Position numbers and translations under genes: made by a program. Below, piece after piece: positions 34,736 to 43,751 of a stretch of DNA of 64,000 nt (position 1 is the stretch's first letter; each line of letters begins with the position of its first letter). Origin of the DNA: Flavobacterium hungaricum. Lineage in GTDB: Bacteria > Bacteroidota > Bacteroidia > Flavobacteriales > Flavobacteriaceae. The stretch spans positions 186,001 to 250,000 of the forward strand of contig NZ_PRDM01000006.1 in NCBI RefSeq assembly GCF_015182285.1, given 5' to 3'. The notes below the pieces were generated by a model that saw nothing but the letters and a program-made list of their open reading frames with translations, was not told the origin of the DNA and did not search any database.

Positions 34736-34848
34736 TAGTATTTTTTGAATCAAAAATGAGTTTTATAAAGTATGGATAAACGATGAAGTATAATCTTTGC
34801 TTTTGTTCTTTTGAGATTTAAAAGAATTACAGTTTGATTCTAAAGAGA

Positions 34849-34878
34849 GGACTCGATAAAATATCGAGTCCTTTTTTT
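34849..34878 (+). terminator. terminator of the susC-susD pair
   Basis: GGACTCGATA / TATCGAGTCC perfect stem with a 3-nt loop and a T run. Confidence 0.9.
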
Positions 34879-35148
34879 ATATCTGTCAGATAAATATTCT
34901 TAATTGTTGTGTTTTAATTTCGGGTTTATTTAAAAAATTATAGTGCATGAATTTTCGCGTAAAAAACTATTAACAAGATTTGTAAGTGTCGTTTTTATAA
35001 TTATGTTTACACTTTGAAAATAACCAGTGAGTTTTTATTTAATGAGCTTTTAAGTTACTGATTTAATGTTTATTAATAAAAGTGTATGAATAGTCGAGGA
35101 AGCCGAAAATCGAAAAGAGTAGGCACAAAACATAAACCCAAAAATACA
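34879..35148 (+). other. AT-rich spacer upstream of gene 35149
   Basis: A 270-bp AT-rich stretch following the SusCD terminator. An in-frame ATG at 35086 precedes the chosen start of the next gene but encodes a highly basic 21-residue leader without hydrophobicity, so I treat it as untranslated. I see no clear promoter of consensus type, no RNA gene and no repeat. Confidence 0.4.
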
Positions 35149-35853
35149 ATGAGTAAAAAAATTACTTTATTAATGATGTTACTTTTTGCATTCGGTATAA
35201 TGAATGCACAGGACTTAATCGCTCCTTCTTATGGATTTTCTCACAGTAAAACAGCTTACATTACTTTGACTGACGGAACTGAAATCAGCGGGACTATCAA
35301 AGATATTGATAGAGAGAAAGGATTAATTGAATATATCAAATTGCAGGATGCTGCTGGAAAAAAACACAAATTGAAACCAGAAGACATTAAATTTATGTAC
35401 TTACCTCCAAGTGGTCTTGATAAATTAACAAAAAAATTAGATTTCATTTCAGATTTTCAAAAATGGAATGATGATAAATTAAACCAAGAGTACTTAAAAG
35501 AAGGTTATGCTTATTTTGAAACTACTGATGTAAAAATTAAAAAGAAACAGACTAAATTATTAATGCAGCTTCTTAATCCTGCTTTTAGTAAAGAGTTTAA
35601 AATTTACTGCGACCCTTATGCAAAAGAAACGGCATCATTTGGAGTTGGTGGTGTAAAATTTGTTGGAGGTGATGCAAAATCATTTTATGTAGCTAAGAAA
35701 AATGAGCCTGCTTTCTTATTAAAGAAAAAAGAATACAAAAAAGAATTTGCTGAGTTGTGGAAAAACTGTGATAAGTTAATCTCAGAAAATCCAGAGCCAA
35801 AATGGGGAGATTTGACAAAACACTCTCTTACTTATTCTGAGTGTGTACAATAA
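35149..35853 (+). CDS. secreted hypothetical protein
   Basis: A 234-residue protein when begun at ATG 35149, which gives a good Sec signal (LLMMLLFAFGIMNAQ). The mature N-terminus (KTAYITLTDGTEISGTIKDIDREKG, here residues about 39-63) looks like a small beta-barrel of the kind seen in Bacteroidota proteins with a tD-G-tei-G-i pattern, then a lysine-rich region and two or three cysteines near the C-terminus. No known family was recognised. Single gene flanked by its own terminator. Confidence 0.7.
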   Translation: MSKKITLLMMLLFAFGIMNAQDLIAPSYGFSHSKTAYITLTDGTEISGTIKDIDREKGLIEYIKLQDAAGKKHKLKPEDIKFMYLPPSGLDKLTKKLDFISDFQKWNDDKLNQEYLKEGYAYFETTDVKIKKKQTKLLMQLLNPAFSKEFKIYCDPYAKETASFGVGGVKFVGGDAKSFYVAKKNEPAFLLKKKEYKKEFAELWKNCDKLISENPEPKWGDLTKHSLTYSECVQ

Positions 35854-35874
35854 ATCTTTGCTTAAAGATAATTT

Positions 35875-35908
35875 AAAGCCGGTAGTTTTTAGACTATCGG
35901 CTTTTTTT
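35875..35908 (+). terminator. terminator of gene 35149
   Basis: AAAGCCGGTAGT / ACTATCGGCTTT stem (one wobble) with a T run. A close copy of the stem lies at 35946-35979. Confidence 0.85.
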
Positions 35909-35945
35909 GTATCGCTATTTAAGGACTAGAAGTTATAGCAATAAA

Positions 35946-35979
35946 AAAGCCGATGGTTTTAGAAACTATCGGCTTTTTT
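35946..35979 (-). terminator. terminator of gene 36001 (minus)
   Basis: AAAGCCGATGGTTT / AAACTATCGGCTTT stem with an A-rich left flank. Its sequence nearly duplicates the hairpin at 35875-35908, giving two tandem near-identical terminators in the convergent spacer. Confidence 0.8.
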
Positions 35980-36000
35980 TATCAACTAATTCTAATGTAA

Positions 36001-36903
36001 TTATTTAACAAATTTGTCAATAATTTTATCTGTTTCTGCTTTTGCAGTATCTGGTTTTAAATCAAATAAAAGAGAATAAAGTGCTTTTCTTTCTACTTTA
36101 GCCTCTAAGTTTAAGTCTTGATGTCTGTCAAATAAAGTCTGCCATTTGTCGCGAACATTTTTCCAAAGCACATTGTTAGCAGCCCACCATTTTTGAGCGG
36201 CCTGACATTTGATGTCTGGAACTTTTGTGTAAACATCAAACCCTTTTTCTTGCGCTAATAAAACATCTTTTCCAGCATCGTCACGAACCAATTTGTCGTT
36301 GTCTTGCTCATGATTCCATCCAGTTGCAGTGATTTCGTGGATGTTTCTTCTTTTTAAAACATTATAATCATTACGTTTTGTCTGCTCTCTTCTAGGAAGC
36401 GGTGCATCGGCAACGTTTGCCCAGTAATCTTGTCCGTCAACATGAACCCAAGTCGAAGATCCCTCGTATCTCGGACTGTCGTCTACTTGATATACTTTTT
36501 GAGTCCATTGTCCTTTTACCGCTTTCTTGTCTAATTTTTTGTATTTCCAAGAATTTCCTTTGTCAAAAGAATATAAGTCTGTGTTTTCGTATAGCCAATC
36601 TTGTCTCCAGTGTTTGATGATCATATCGTCGCTTACAATTAGTAAATGCTGCATAACGATTTTGTTAGGAGTATCTTCTAATAACTGAACCCATTCTAAA
36701 GCAGCTTCGTGTTTTGTTTCAGATGGTTTGTAAGTAAGAGAATCTTTAGGATAAGAGAATGTTTCTGTAAAATTAAATTTCACTTCATAACATCCGCACA
36801 TAGATTTGATTGATTTTATGTCCTGTTGTTTTTTGTCCTGACTAAATCCAAGACCACACGTAAGAGCCATCGCGGCTGACAAAAAGAGGCTTTTTGAAAT
36901 CAT
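36001..36903 (-). CDS. DUF6607-like secreted protein of haem locus
   Basis: A 300-residue exported protein: a signal peptide ending in GLGFSQ, then KSMCGCYEVKFNFTETFSY, with a CGC pair near the mature N-terminus. Later blocks include LEWVQLLE, IIKHWRQDWLYEN, WTQKVYQVDDSPRYEG, WANVADAPLPRRE and ATGWNHEQDN. This fits DUF6607, a family seen next to HmuY and TonB receptor genes in Bacteroidota. It is transcribed divergently from the receptor gene at 37009 through a mirror-symmetric promoter pair. A role in haem or iron uptake is inferred from position. Confidence 0.78.
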   Translation of the reverse strand: MISKSLFLSAAMALTCGLGFSQDKKQQDIKSIKSMCGCYEVKFNFTETFSYPKDSLTYKPSETKHEAALEWVQLLEDTPNKIVMQHLLIVSDDMIIKHWRQDWLYENTDLYSFDKGNSWKYKKLDKKAVKGQWTQKVYQVDDSPRYEGSSTWVHVDGQDYWANVADAPLPRREQTKRNDYNVLKRRNIHEITATGWNHEQDNDKLVRDDAGKDVLLAQEKGFDVYTKVPDIKCQAAQKWWAANNVLWKNVRDKWQTLFDRHQDLNLEAKVERKALYSLLFDLKPDTAKAETDKIIDKFVK

Positions 36904-36931
36904 AACTTATTGTTTTGTTTTTAAATTTTTC

Positions 36932-36981
36932 GCAAATATATAAATTTAATTTAGAACAATTAAAAATAGTTATATATTTGC
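36932..36981. promoter_or_regulatory. mirror-image divergent promoters of the haem locus
   Basis: A 12-bp perfect inverted repeat, GCAAATATATAA (36932-36943) and TTATATATTTGC (36970-36981), with 26 bp between. Each arm contains TATATTTG read outward, so each is the -7 element for one of the two divergent genes (starts at 36903 and 37009, about 27-30 nt away). Neither has a full TTG at -33, which suggests that an activator or a shared regulator in the centre may matter. Confidence 0.75.
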
Positions 36982-37008
36982 CTCGATTATTAAGACTGAA
37001 TAAAAATA

Positions 37009-39126
37009 ATGAAAATAAAAAATATCTTACTTATTGCTTTTGTGTACTCTGTGCAGCTTTCTGCTCAAGAAAAACAAAAGGATAGTGTAAATGCAAAAGA
37101 GTTATCAGAAGTTGTAGTTACCGGACAATTTGAACCTCAATCTATAAAAAAATCGGTTTATAATGTTCGTGTAATCTCTAGTAAGGATATCCAGAATTTA
37201 GCAGCGAATAATTTATCTGATGTGTTAAATCAATACTTAAATATTACGGTCAGACCAAGTGGAACAAGCGGACGATCAACAGTATCCTTGTTTGGATTAG
37301 ATGCGCAGTATTTTAAAATCCTGGTAGATAATATACCATTAGTAAATGAAGCTGGTTTAGGAAATAATACGGATTTATCTCAGATTAATTTAAACGATGT
37401 TGAGCGAATTGAAATTGTAGAAGGTTCAATGGGAGTGATTTATGGTGCCAATGCTGTCAGCGGTGTTTTAAACATAATAACCAAAAAATCTTCTCAAAAT
37501 AAGTGGAATATAAATGCGTATGTTCAAGAAGAAACGGTAAAAGATGAATATGCTCTTTTTGATAAAGGGCGTCATATACAATCTTTAAGAGCTGCTCATA
37601 CTATTAACGATCATTGGTTTGTAAGTATTGGAGCAACTCGTAATGATTTTCAAGGTTTCTTAGATGATAAAAATGGAAAAGACTATAATATAAACGATCA
37701 AACTCGAGGTTACAGATGGCTTCCTAAAGAACAGCTTAATGGAAATGCTTTAATCGCTTACAATAAAGGATCATTTAAAATTTTCTATAAGTTTGAATAT
37801 TTAGACGAAGACGTTGATTATTATAATGCTACTGTGCAGTCGGGATATAATCCAGTATTGGGGACTTATACTTACTCTGATGATATGAGATATTTTACTA
37901 ACAGATATTTTCATAATTTAAATGCAACAGGAAAGCTTTTTAGCAGATTGAATTATAATGTTTCGCTTTCACATCAAAAGCAAGAGCGTAATGTAGAAGA
38001 TTTTAAATATTATTTTCAGAATAAAAATGAGAAAGAAAACGTTACTGTAAAAGATCAGTCAATGGAAGTTCTTTACTCAACGGGTACTTTAAGCAATTTT
38101 TTTGTTAATAAAAAATACGATCTTCAAATCGGATATGAATTTGTAAATAATCAAGGATATTCTTTGATTCAAGAAGGGAATAATGCTTTTGTTCCTATTA
38201 GAAAAACTCTTGAAAACTACGATTTTTTTGCTTCCTCAGAGATTATGGCAACAGAAAGATTTTCAATTCGTCCAGGACTTAGATTTTCTGCACAATCGAG
38301 ATTTAAAGATCAGTACGCATCGTCACTTAATTTAAGATATTTATTTAGTAGAGGTATTGAACTTAGGGGGTCGGTTGGTACATCATTTAGAACACCCACT
38401 TTTGAGGAATTGTACTCAAAATTAATCTTTGATGGGCACTTTTTTGTTGGAAATGAAAATTTAATTCCAGAGACAAGCATTTCGTATGAAGCTAGTTTAA
38501 AAAAATCAACATCTTTTGACTCTGGTCTGAGAGTTTTTAACACATTTTCTGGAAGTTATCTCGATGTAAATGATAGAATTGATATGGCATTGATACGCTT
38601 TAATCCAGATACAGGAAATCCGGAATATCAATATATCAATATTAGCAAATACAAAATGTGGAATTTTTCTACGATGAATCAATTCAGCATCGGCAATCTA
38701 AACTTTAATCTTGGAGCGGCAGTTGTTGGTGTTTCAAGAAAGATAGAAAACCAAGTGTTTAGCTCTGATGACAAATTCTTGTATTCTTTTAATGTTAATA
38801 GCAGTGTTTCATATCAACTTCCGAAGTGGAAAACTACTTTTTCAGCATATTATAAATATAACGGAAAAACACAGCAATTTATAGAAGGTACTTCTGCTTA
38901 TATTTTATCCGATATTGAACCAAGTCATTGGTTGGATGCTTCTGTCCGTCAAGGGTTCTTTAAAAATCAATTAGAAGCTACCATAGGAGCTAGAAACATT
39001 TGTAATGTCACTAATGTTAGACAAACCAATACCAACCAGACTGCTGGTCATGCAGGTTCCTCAGAGCTGATGTTAGCTTATGGACGCTCTTATTTTATTA
39101 AACTTTCGTATAATCTTAATCTTTAA
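37009..39126 (+). CDS. TonB-dependent receptor, probable haem receptor
   Basis: A 705-residue outer-membrane receptor. A signal peptide (VQLSAQ) is followed by a TonB-box-like SEVVVTGQ, and a plug domain with LSDVLNQYLNITVRP, VERIEIVEGSMGVIYGANAVSGVLNIITKK. The C-terminal barrel has ~22 strand segments (SFRTPTFEELYS block, ARNICNVTNVRQT). Its length and plug resemble HmuR/BtuB-type receptors rather than SusC. The next gene, 18 bp away, encodes an HmuY-like lipoprotein, which makes haem the likely ligand. Confidence 0.9.
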   Translation: MKIKNILLIAFVYSVQLSAQEKQKDSVNAKELSEVVVTGQFEPQSIKKSVYNVRVISSKDIQNLAANNLSDVLNQYLNITVRPSGTSGRSTVSLFGLDAQYFKILVDNIPLVNEAGLGNNTDLSQINLNDVERIEIVEGSMGVIYGANAVSGVLNIITKKSSQNKWNINAYVQEETVKDEYALFDKGRHIQSLRAAHTINDHWFVSIGATRNDFQGFLDDKNGKDYNINDQTRGYRWLPKEQLNGNALIAYNKGSFKIFYKFEYLDEDVDYYNATVQSGYNPVLGTYTYSDDMRYFTNRYFHNLNATGKLFSRLNYNVSLSHQKQERNVEDFKYYFQNKNEKENVTVKDQSMEVLYSTGTLSNFFVNKKYDLQIGYEFVNNQGYSLIQEGNNAFVPIRKTLENYDFFASSEIMATERFSIRPGLRFSAQSRFKDQYASSLNLRYLFSRGIELRGSVGTSFRTPTFEELYSKLIFDGHFFVGNENLIPETSISYEASLKKSTSFDSGLRVFNTFSGSYLDVNDRIDMALIRFNPDTGNPEYQYINISKYKMWNFSTMNQFSIGNLNFNLGAAVVGVSRKIENQVFSSDDKFLYSFNVNSSVSYQLPKWKTTFSAYYKYNGKTQQFIEGTSAYILSDIEPSHWLDASVRQGFFKNQLEATIGARNICNVTNVRQTNTNQTAGHAGSSELMLAYGRSYFIKLSYNLNL

Positions 39127-39143
39127 ACATAAACTACAATAAA

Positions 39144-40568
39144 ATGAAAAAACTATTATTTTTATCACTTTTCGTGTTGTCATTAGCATCTTGCTCAAGT
39201 GATGATAACAACACAGTTGAACTTAATGGAGTTGCTTTTGCATCGGCTTCGTTAAATTTGACTGCTGCAGAAACTCCAGTTGTAATTAATTTTGCAACAG
39301 CAACAGTAACAGCAGGTTCTGTAACTTTGACCTACACAGAGAACGCTGTTGTAGAAGGAACTGATTTCTCTACTGTTCCTGCTGTAGCTGCAAAAACTAT
39401 TGTAGTTCCTTTTGAAAAAGGTGCTACTTCAGTTAGTTTTACTTTCAAAAAACTAAAAGAAGCTATCGAAGGAGAAGTTAAAAATGTAGTTTTCACTATT
39501 AGCAGCAATAGTATTAATGCTATTTTGGGTGAGAACAAGACGATTCAGGTAAACTTTAATGAAACGGCTTATACGGGAGGCGTTTTAGCAGCAAGTGTTG
39601 GGGGGCCAAATCAGCCAAATCAATTATATCTTGATTTAAGTTCTGGTATTTCTAAATCAGTAAACAGAGCTGCTTGGGATTTTGGATTCTATTCAGGAAG
39701 TGATTTTAGAGTTATAATAAACGGGTCAGTTAAAATGGCGGTTAAAAAACTTGAAACTTCTGATATTACTCTGCCACAGGAAATTGATAGTAATGTAAGT
39801 GTAGGTGCAGGAACAACAGCAGCTTCTAATGGATTTGTTGATAACCCAACTGGAGTTTTAGCTGGTGCCGGTGCAGGAATTGGAACTGCTATTGCTGAAG
39901 TTTCCGCTACTGATGCTGATAACAAAGTTTATCTAGTTAATATGGGAGCAGCTGTAGGAACTAAAGCTGCAGGAACTGGTGGAGTTGAAGTTGATGGAGA
40001 TTCAAGAGGATGGAAAAAAGTTAGAATTTTAAGAAACGGTACAGGATATAAAATTCAATATGCAGACTTAGCATCTGCTACTTTTACAGAAAAAACTATT
40101 TCTAAAGATGCTGCTTATAATTTTACATTTTTTAGTCTAACTTCTGGAAACACTGTTTCGGTTGAGCCTGCAAAAGAGAAATGGGATTTAAACTTTACTG
40201 TATTTACTAATTATTTAAACATGGGCAGTGGTGATGTAACATATGGTTACGCTGATTTCATTACTACAAACTCAAGAGGAGGTGCTAAAGTTTATCAAGT
40301 TTTAGTTTCTGCTGGTGGATCATATGCTGATTTTACAAAAGCAAAAGTTGTTGAAGATAACTTTAAAGTTTCTGAAACAGATCAAAGAATAATTGGTGCA
40401 AACTGGAGAAATGGCGGGGGACCAACTACTTTACCAAGCATCAGAACGGATCGTTTTTATGTTATAAAAGATGCAGCAGGAAACTACTATAAAGTAAGAT
40501 TCCTTACTATGTTAAATGAAGCAAGTGAAAGAGGTAATGTTACTCTGGAATCTGCTATCTTAAAATAA
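39144..40568 (+). CDS. hmuY: HmuY-family lipoprotein (haem-binding)
   Basis: A 474-residue lipoprotein (lipobox LASC, Cys17, then SSDDN). HmuY proteins bind haem at the surface and hand it to the TonB receptor. The diagnostic region is LYLDLSSGISKSVNRAAWDFGF, residues about 165-186, followed by YSGSDFRVIINGSVKMAV. Later regions KEKWDLNFTVFTN and VTYGYADFITTNSRGG fit the C-terminal half. The N-terminal ~140 residues are a Thr/Val-rich beta domain (Calx-beta-like) in front of the HmuY fold, so the protein is longer than the classical P. gingivalis HmuY. Haem ligands cannot be assigned by eye. Confidence 0.88.
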   Translation: MKKLLFLSLFVLSLASCSSDDNNTVELNGVAFASASLNLTAAETPVVINFATATVTAGSVTLTYTENAVVEGTDFSTVPAVAAKTIVVPFEKGATSVSFTFKKLKEAIEGEVKNVVFTISSNSINAILGENKTIQVNFNETAYTGGVLAASVGGPNQPNQLYLDLSSGISKSVNRAAWDFGFYSGSDFRVIINGSVKMAVKKLETSDITLPQEIDSNVSVGAGTTAASNGFVDNPTGVLAGAGAGIGTAIAEVSATDADNKVYLVNMGAAVGTKAAGTGGVEVDGDSRGWKKVRILRNGTGYKIQYADLASATFTEKTISKDAAYNFTFFSLTSGNTVSVEPAKEKWDLNFTVFTNYLNMGSGDVTYGYADFITTNSRGGAKVYQVLVSAGGSYADFTKAKVVEDNFKVSETDQRIIGANWRNGGGPTTLPSIRTDRFYVIKDAAGNYYKVRFLTMLNEASERGNVTLESAILK

Positions 40569-40682
40569 TTTAAAAAATGAAAAATCTAAAAACAATAAAG
40601 ATTATTTCATTCTAAAATACAATGCGATGCATTCAAAATTTAGTTAATCATTAGCTTTGTTTTTTTTATTTTTTTTTGATAA

Positions 40683-40712
40683 GGAGGTTAGATTTATCTA
40701 GCCTCTTTTTTT
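40683..40712 (+). terminator. terminator of the receptor-hmuY transcript
   Basis: GAGGTTAGA / TCTAGCCTC-type stem with a T run; about 115 bp after hmuY. Confidence 0.7.
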
Positions 40713-40757
40713 TGTTCTAGTTTCTTGTTAAAATGAATTAGAAACAAAATGTTATTC

Positions 40758-40765
40758 TATCTTTG
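40758..40765 (+). promoter_or_regulatory. -7 element of the SGNH-MBOAT operon
   Basis: TATCTTTG, then an ~80-nt leader to the GTG start at 40851. No TTG at standard -33 spacing. Confidence 0.5.
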
Positions 40766-40850
40766 CACAAATTTTTTCTGTAATAAATTAACATTAATTT
40801 AATTGGTTTAATTTTTGAGTACAGTCTTCAATATTTATTATAATTATTAG

Positions 40851-42329
40851 GTGAATACAAAATCTTATTTTTTTCAGTCTTTTGCAATTGTAGCTTTAGC
40901 GCTTGTCGCTTTTATTGGTTTCAAACAAATCTTGCCCGACAAAATATTTTCGGAGAGTAAACTCGATTCTAAAAATATTTTAATCGACAGTCTGCTTTTA
41001 GAATCTGTTGCTGAGGATTCTTTGGCTCTTGATGAAGACAGCGTTGCCAAAAGCGAAAGATTACTTAATAAACAAAAAATTGTTTATGATGAAACAGGCG
41101 GAATCGAATATCCGGCTGAGACTTTTGAAAACTACAAAGGCTATCAATATCTGATTCATTTTTATGAAAGATTGTATCAGTTAGAAAAAAATCCGCAGAA
41201 CAAAGTTAGAATTGCCTATTACGGAGATTCTATGACCGACGGTGATTTGATCGTGCAAGATGTTCGTATGAAGTATCAAGAACGTTTTGGAGGAAACGGA
41301 GTGGGTTTTGTTTCTATTACTTCTGAGTCTGCAGCTTCTCGCGGTTCTGTAAAAGCACAATATTCTAAAAACTGGAAAACCCAGTCCTATTTAAATGTGA
41401 AGAAACCAATTAGTCCTTTTGGTGTAAATGGTCATGTGTTTTTTGCCAATAACGGAGGCAATACTACTTGGATTCAGTTCGAAGCGGGATTGAATAAATT
41501 CTCTACTTCTTTAGATAATCCGACCTTATATTACGGACGTTCGTCTAGAACTGGAAATGTAAATTTTATTATCGGAAAAGATACAATTAAAAAAACCTTG
41601 TCACCAAACAGTTTAGTAAACACCTTAAAAGTTTCATCTGGAAGTTTAAAATCTTTCAAAGCTAATTTTATCCACGCCGATTCTATTCCGATTTACGGAT
41701 TTAATTTTGATAACGGCAGCGGTGTTCATGTCGATAACTTCTCTCAGAGAGGGAATTCGGGACTTCCAATTTCGATGTTCAATGCCGACGTGATGCAGGC
41801 TTTTAATAATAGTCTGAAATACGATTTGGTGATTTTGCATTATGGAACTAATGTTCTAAATTACGGCACCAAAAACTATTCTTGGTACGAAAAAGGAATG
41901 ACAAAAACAGTAAATAAAATTAAAGAATCTTTCCCTGGAGTTTCGATCTTAATTGTCTCTACGGCTGATAAATCGACCAAATACGATATGGAAATGAAAA
42001 CCGATTCGGCAGTAGTTCCGTTAATGAAAGCGCAGAAACATTATGCCTTAGAAACACAGTCTGGTTTTGTAAATTTATACACTTTAATGGGAGGCGACGG
42101 CTCTATGATCAAATGGGTTGACGAATCGCCTGCAAAAGCCAATAAAGATTATACCCACTTTAACCAGCGCGGTGCAAAAGCCATCGGGAATTTATTATAC
42201 GAACAATTAAGTAAAGGATACGACGAATATAAAATACTCAGAGAAAAAAGAGATGCCGGTGTGAGTAAACGAAAAGCAGTGAGGAAAGCAAAAGCCGATT
42301 CCGTTTCCGTAACAAACGACAGCCTATGA
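40851..42329 (+). CDS. SGNH/GDSL-family hydrolase, membrane-anchored
   Basis: A 492-residue protein starting at GTG 40851. A single hydrophobic anchor (residues 9-27) leads to the extracytoplasmic domain. The SGNH fold has the nucleophile Ser127 in YYGDSMTDGD, the block III motif LHYGTN, and the C-terminal DYTH (Asp433, His436). Such proteins transfer or remove acyl groups on glycans. It is the first gene of an operon with another SGNH protein (ATGA overlap) and an MBOAT acyltransferase, which suggests surface-polysaccharide O-acylation. Confidence 0.85.
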   Translation: MNTKSYFFQSFAIVALALVAFIGFKQILPDKIFSESKLDSKNILIDSLLLESVAEDSLALDEDSVAKSERLLNKQKIVYDETGGIEYPAETFENYKGYQYLIHFYERLYQLEKNPQNKVRIAYYGDSMTDGDLIVQDVRMKYQERFGGNGVGFVSITSESAASRGSVKAQYSKNWKTQSYLNVKKPISPFGVNGHVFFANNGGNTTWIQFEAGLNKFSTSLDNPTLYYGRSSRTGNVNFIIGKDTIKKTLSPNSLVNTLKVSSGSLKSFKANFIHADSIPIYGFNFDNGSGVHVDNFSQRGNSGLPISMFNADVMQAFNNSLKYDLVILHYGTNVLNYGTKNYSWYEKGMTKTVNKIKESFPGVSILIVSTADKSTKYDMEMKTDSAVVPLMKAQKHYALETQSGFVNLYTLMGGDGSMIKWVDESPAKANKDYTHFNQRGAKAIGNLLYEQLSKGYDEYKILREKRDAGVSKRKAVRKAKADSVSVTNDSL

Positions 42330-43741
42330 CCCATAAACTAATTATTTTCTTTTGTTGCCTCTTTTTTTCAACAAACGATAAGACGCCCAAAACAGACTCA
42401 AATTCAATTCCGAAAAATATGATTCAAAAAGCGGATACAGCCTCAATAGAGACTCCTTTTGATGATCCGATTTACAATGCGAAAGCATTAGACGTTTTTT
42501 TTAAGCAATTAAAAGAAAATGAAAGTCATAAAAATGAGAAAATCAATATTGTGCATATTGGGGATTCTCATATTCAAGGAGATTTGATGACTAATGAAAT
42601 CAGGAAACGTTTACAGTATCAGTTTGGAAATGCAGGTCGCGGACTAGTTTTTCCGTATCAGCTGGCCAAGACAAATGGCTCTTACAACGAGCGTTTCAAA
42701 TCAAACAGAACTTGGGAAAGTTATCGTAATATCTTGCCCCACAAGAATAATCCAGTTGGTTTGAGCGGTATTGCACTTTGGCGGAATAGCGGCGGATTTG
42801 TTATAGAAATGAATGTAAAAGATGTAGCGTATAAATTTAATACAATCAAAATTATTACGCCGCAAAATAAAAACATGTTCGATCTGGCCGTTTCGTCCAA
42901 AATAAATTCAATTCAGACTACAGAGCGGAAAGTAATTACACATAAAATTAAAAAAGGCGAAGTTCTGGGTACCATTGCCGATAAATATAATGTTTCTGTA
43001 GCCGAAATTAAAAGAGAAAATAATTTAAAGTCAACCAATATTCGAGCAGGAAGGACTTTAAGAATTTCGACAAACGAAACAAGGCCCAAAACGATTTCAA
43101 TGTCCGAGTTTGTTTCTTTAGATATTCAAGCCGATTCTTTTTCACATTATTACAATTCAAAAGGACCGTTAAGCAGAATATTTCTTATTCCAAATAAAGA
43201 AGCTTCTGATTTTGAATTAAACGGGTTGGTTTTAGAAAAAGACGCTCCTGGAATAATTTACAGCGGCATTGGAGTGAATGGAGCCAAATATTCAGATTAT
43301 AATAAATATCCGTTATTTTTTGAGCAGTTAAAAGCATTACATCCAGATTTACTTGTTTTTTCTCTAGGAACAAACGAGAGTTACGATAAAATGGAATCTG
43401 GTAAATACATCAGAGAACTGCGAGAGTTTATCAGCAATGTTCGGGCACAAAAAATAGACGCTCCGATCATCATAATGACACCGCCGCCCTCTCTGCTGAG
43501 AAGAAAACCCAATACCTACATTCAAGATTATACAAAAGATATTATTGAAAGTGCCAAAAAAGAAGGCTTTGCAGTTTGGGACCTGTACGACGAATTTGGC
43601 GGTATGAGCGGTATTCAGGAACTAAAAACCCAAGGATTAATCGGCCCGGATTGGGTGCATTATTCTAAAAAAGGATACGAAAAACAAGGAAAAATGTTTA
43701 CCGAGGCTTTAGTAAAAGCGTACGATAATTATAAAAACTAA
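42326..43741 (+). CDS. SGNH hydrolase with internal LysM domain
   Basis: A 471-residue exported protein. The start codon overlaps the stop of the previous gene by 4 nt (ATGA), which implies coupled translation. The SGNH nucleophile is Ser81 in IVHIGDSHIQGD; block III is FSLGTNES; the catalytic Asp442 and His445 lie in GPDWVHYS. A LysM peptidoglycan-binding module (about 204-248, THKIKKGEVLGTIADKYNVS and AGRTLRIS) is inserted between the first and later SGNH blocks. This points to action on or near the cell wall together with the MBOAT encoded downstream. Confidence 0.88.
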   Translation: MTHKLIIFFCCLFFSTNDKTPKTDSNSIPKNMIQKADTASIETPFDDPIYNAKALDVFFKQLKENESHKNEKINIVHIGDSHIQGDLMTNEIRKRLQYQFGNAGRGLVFPYQLAKTNGSYNERFKSNRTWESYRNILPHKNNPVGLSGIALWRNSGGFVIEMNVKDVAYKFNTIKIITPQNKNMFDLAVSSKINSIQTTERKVITHKIKKGEVLGTIADKYNVSVAEIKRENNLKSTNIRAGRTLRISTNETRPKTISMSEFVSLDIQADSFSHYYNSKGPLSRIFLIPNKEASDFELNGLVLEKDAPGIIYSGIGVNGAKYSDYNKYPLFFEQLKALHPDLLVFSLGTNESYDKMESGKYIRELREFISNVRAQKIDAPIIIMTPPPSLLRRKPNTYIQDYTKDIIESAKKEGFAVWDLYDEFGGMSGIQELKTQGLIGPDWVHYSKKGYEKQGKMFTEALVKAYDNYKN

Positions 43742-43751
43742 AAAGATAACA

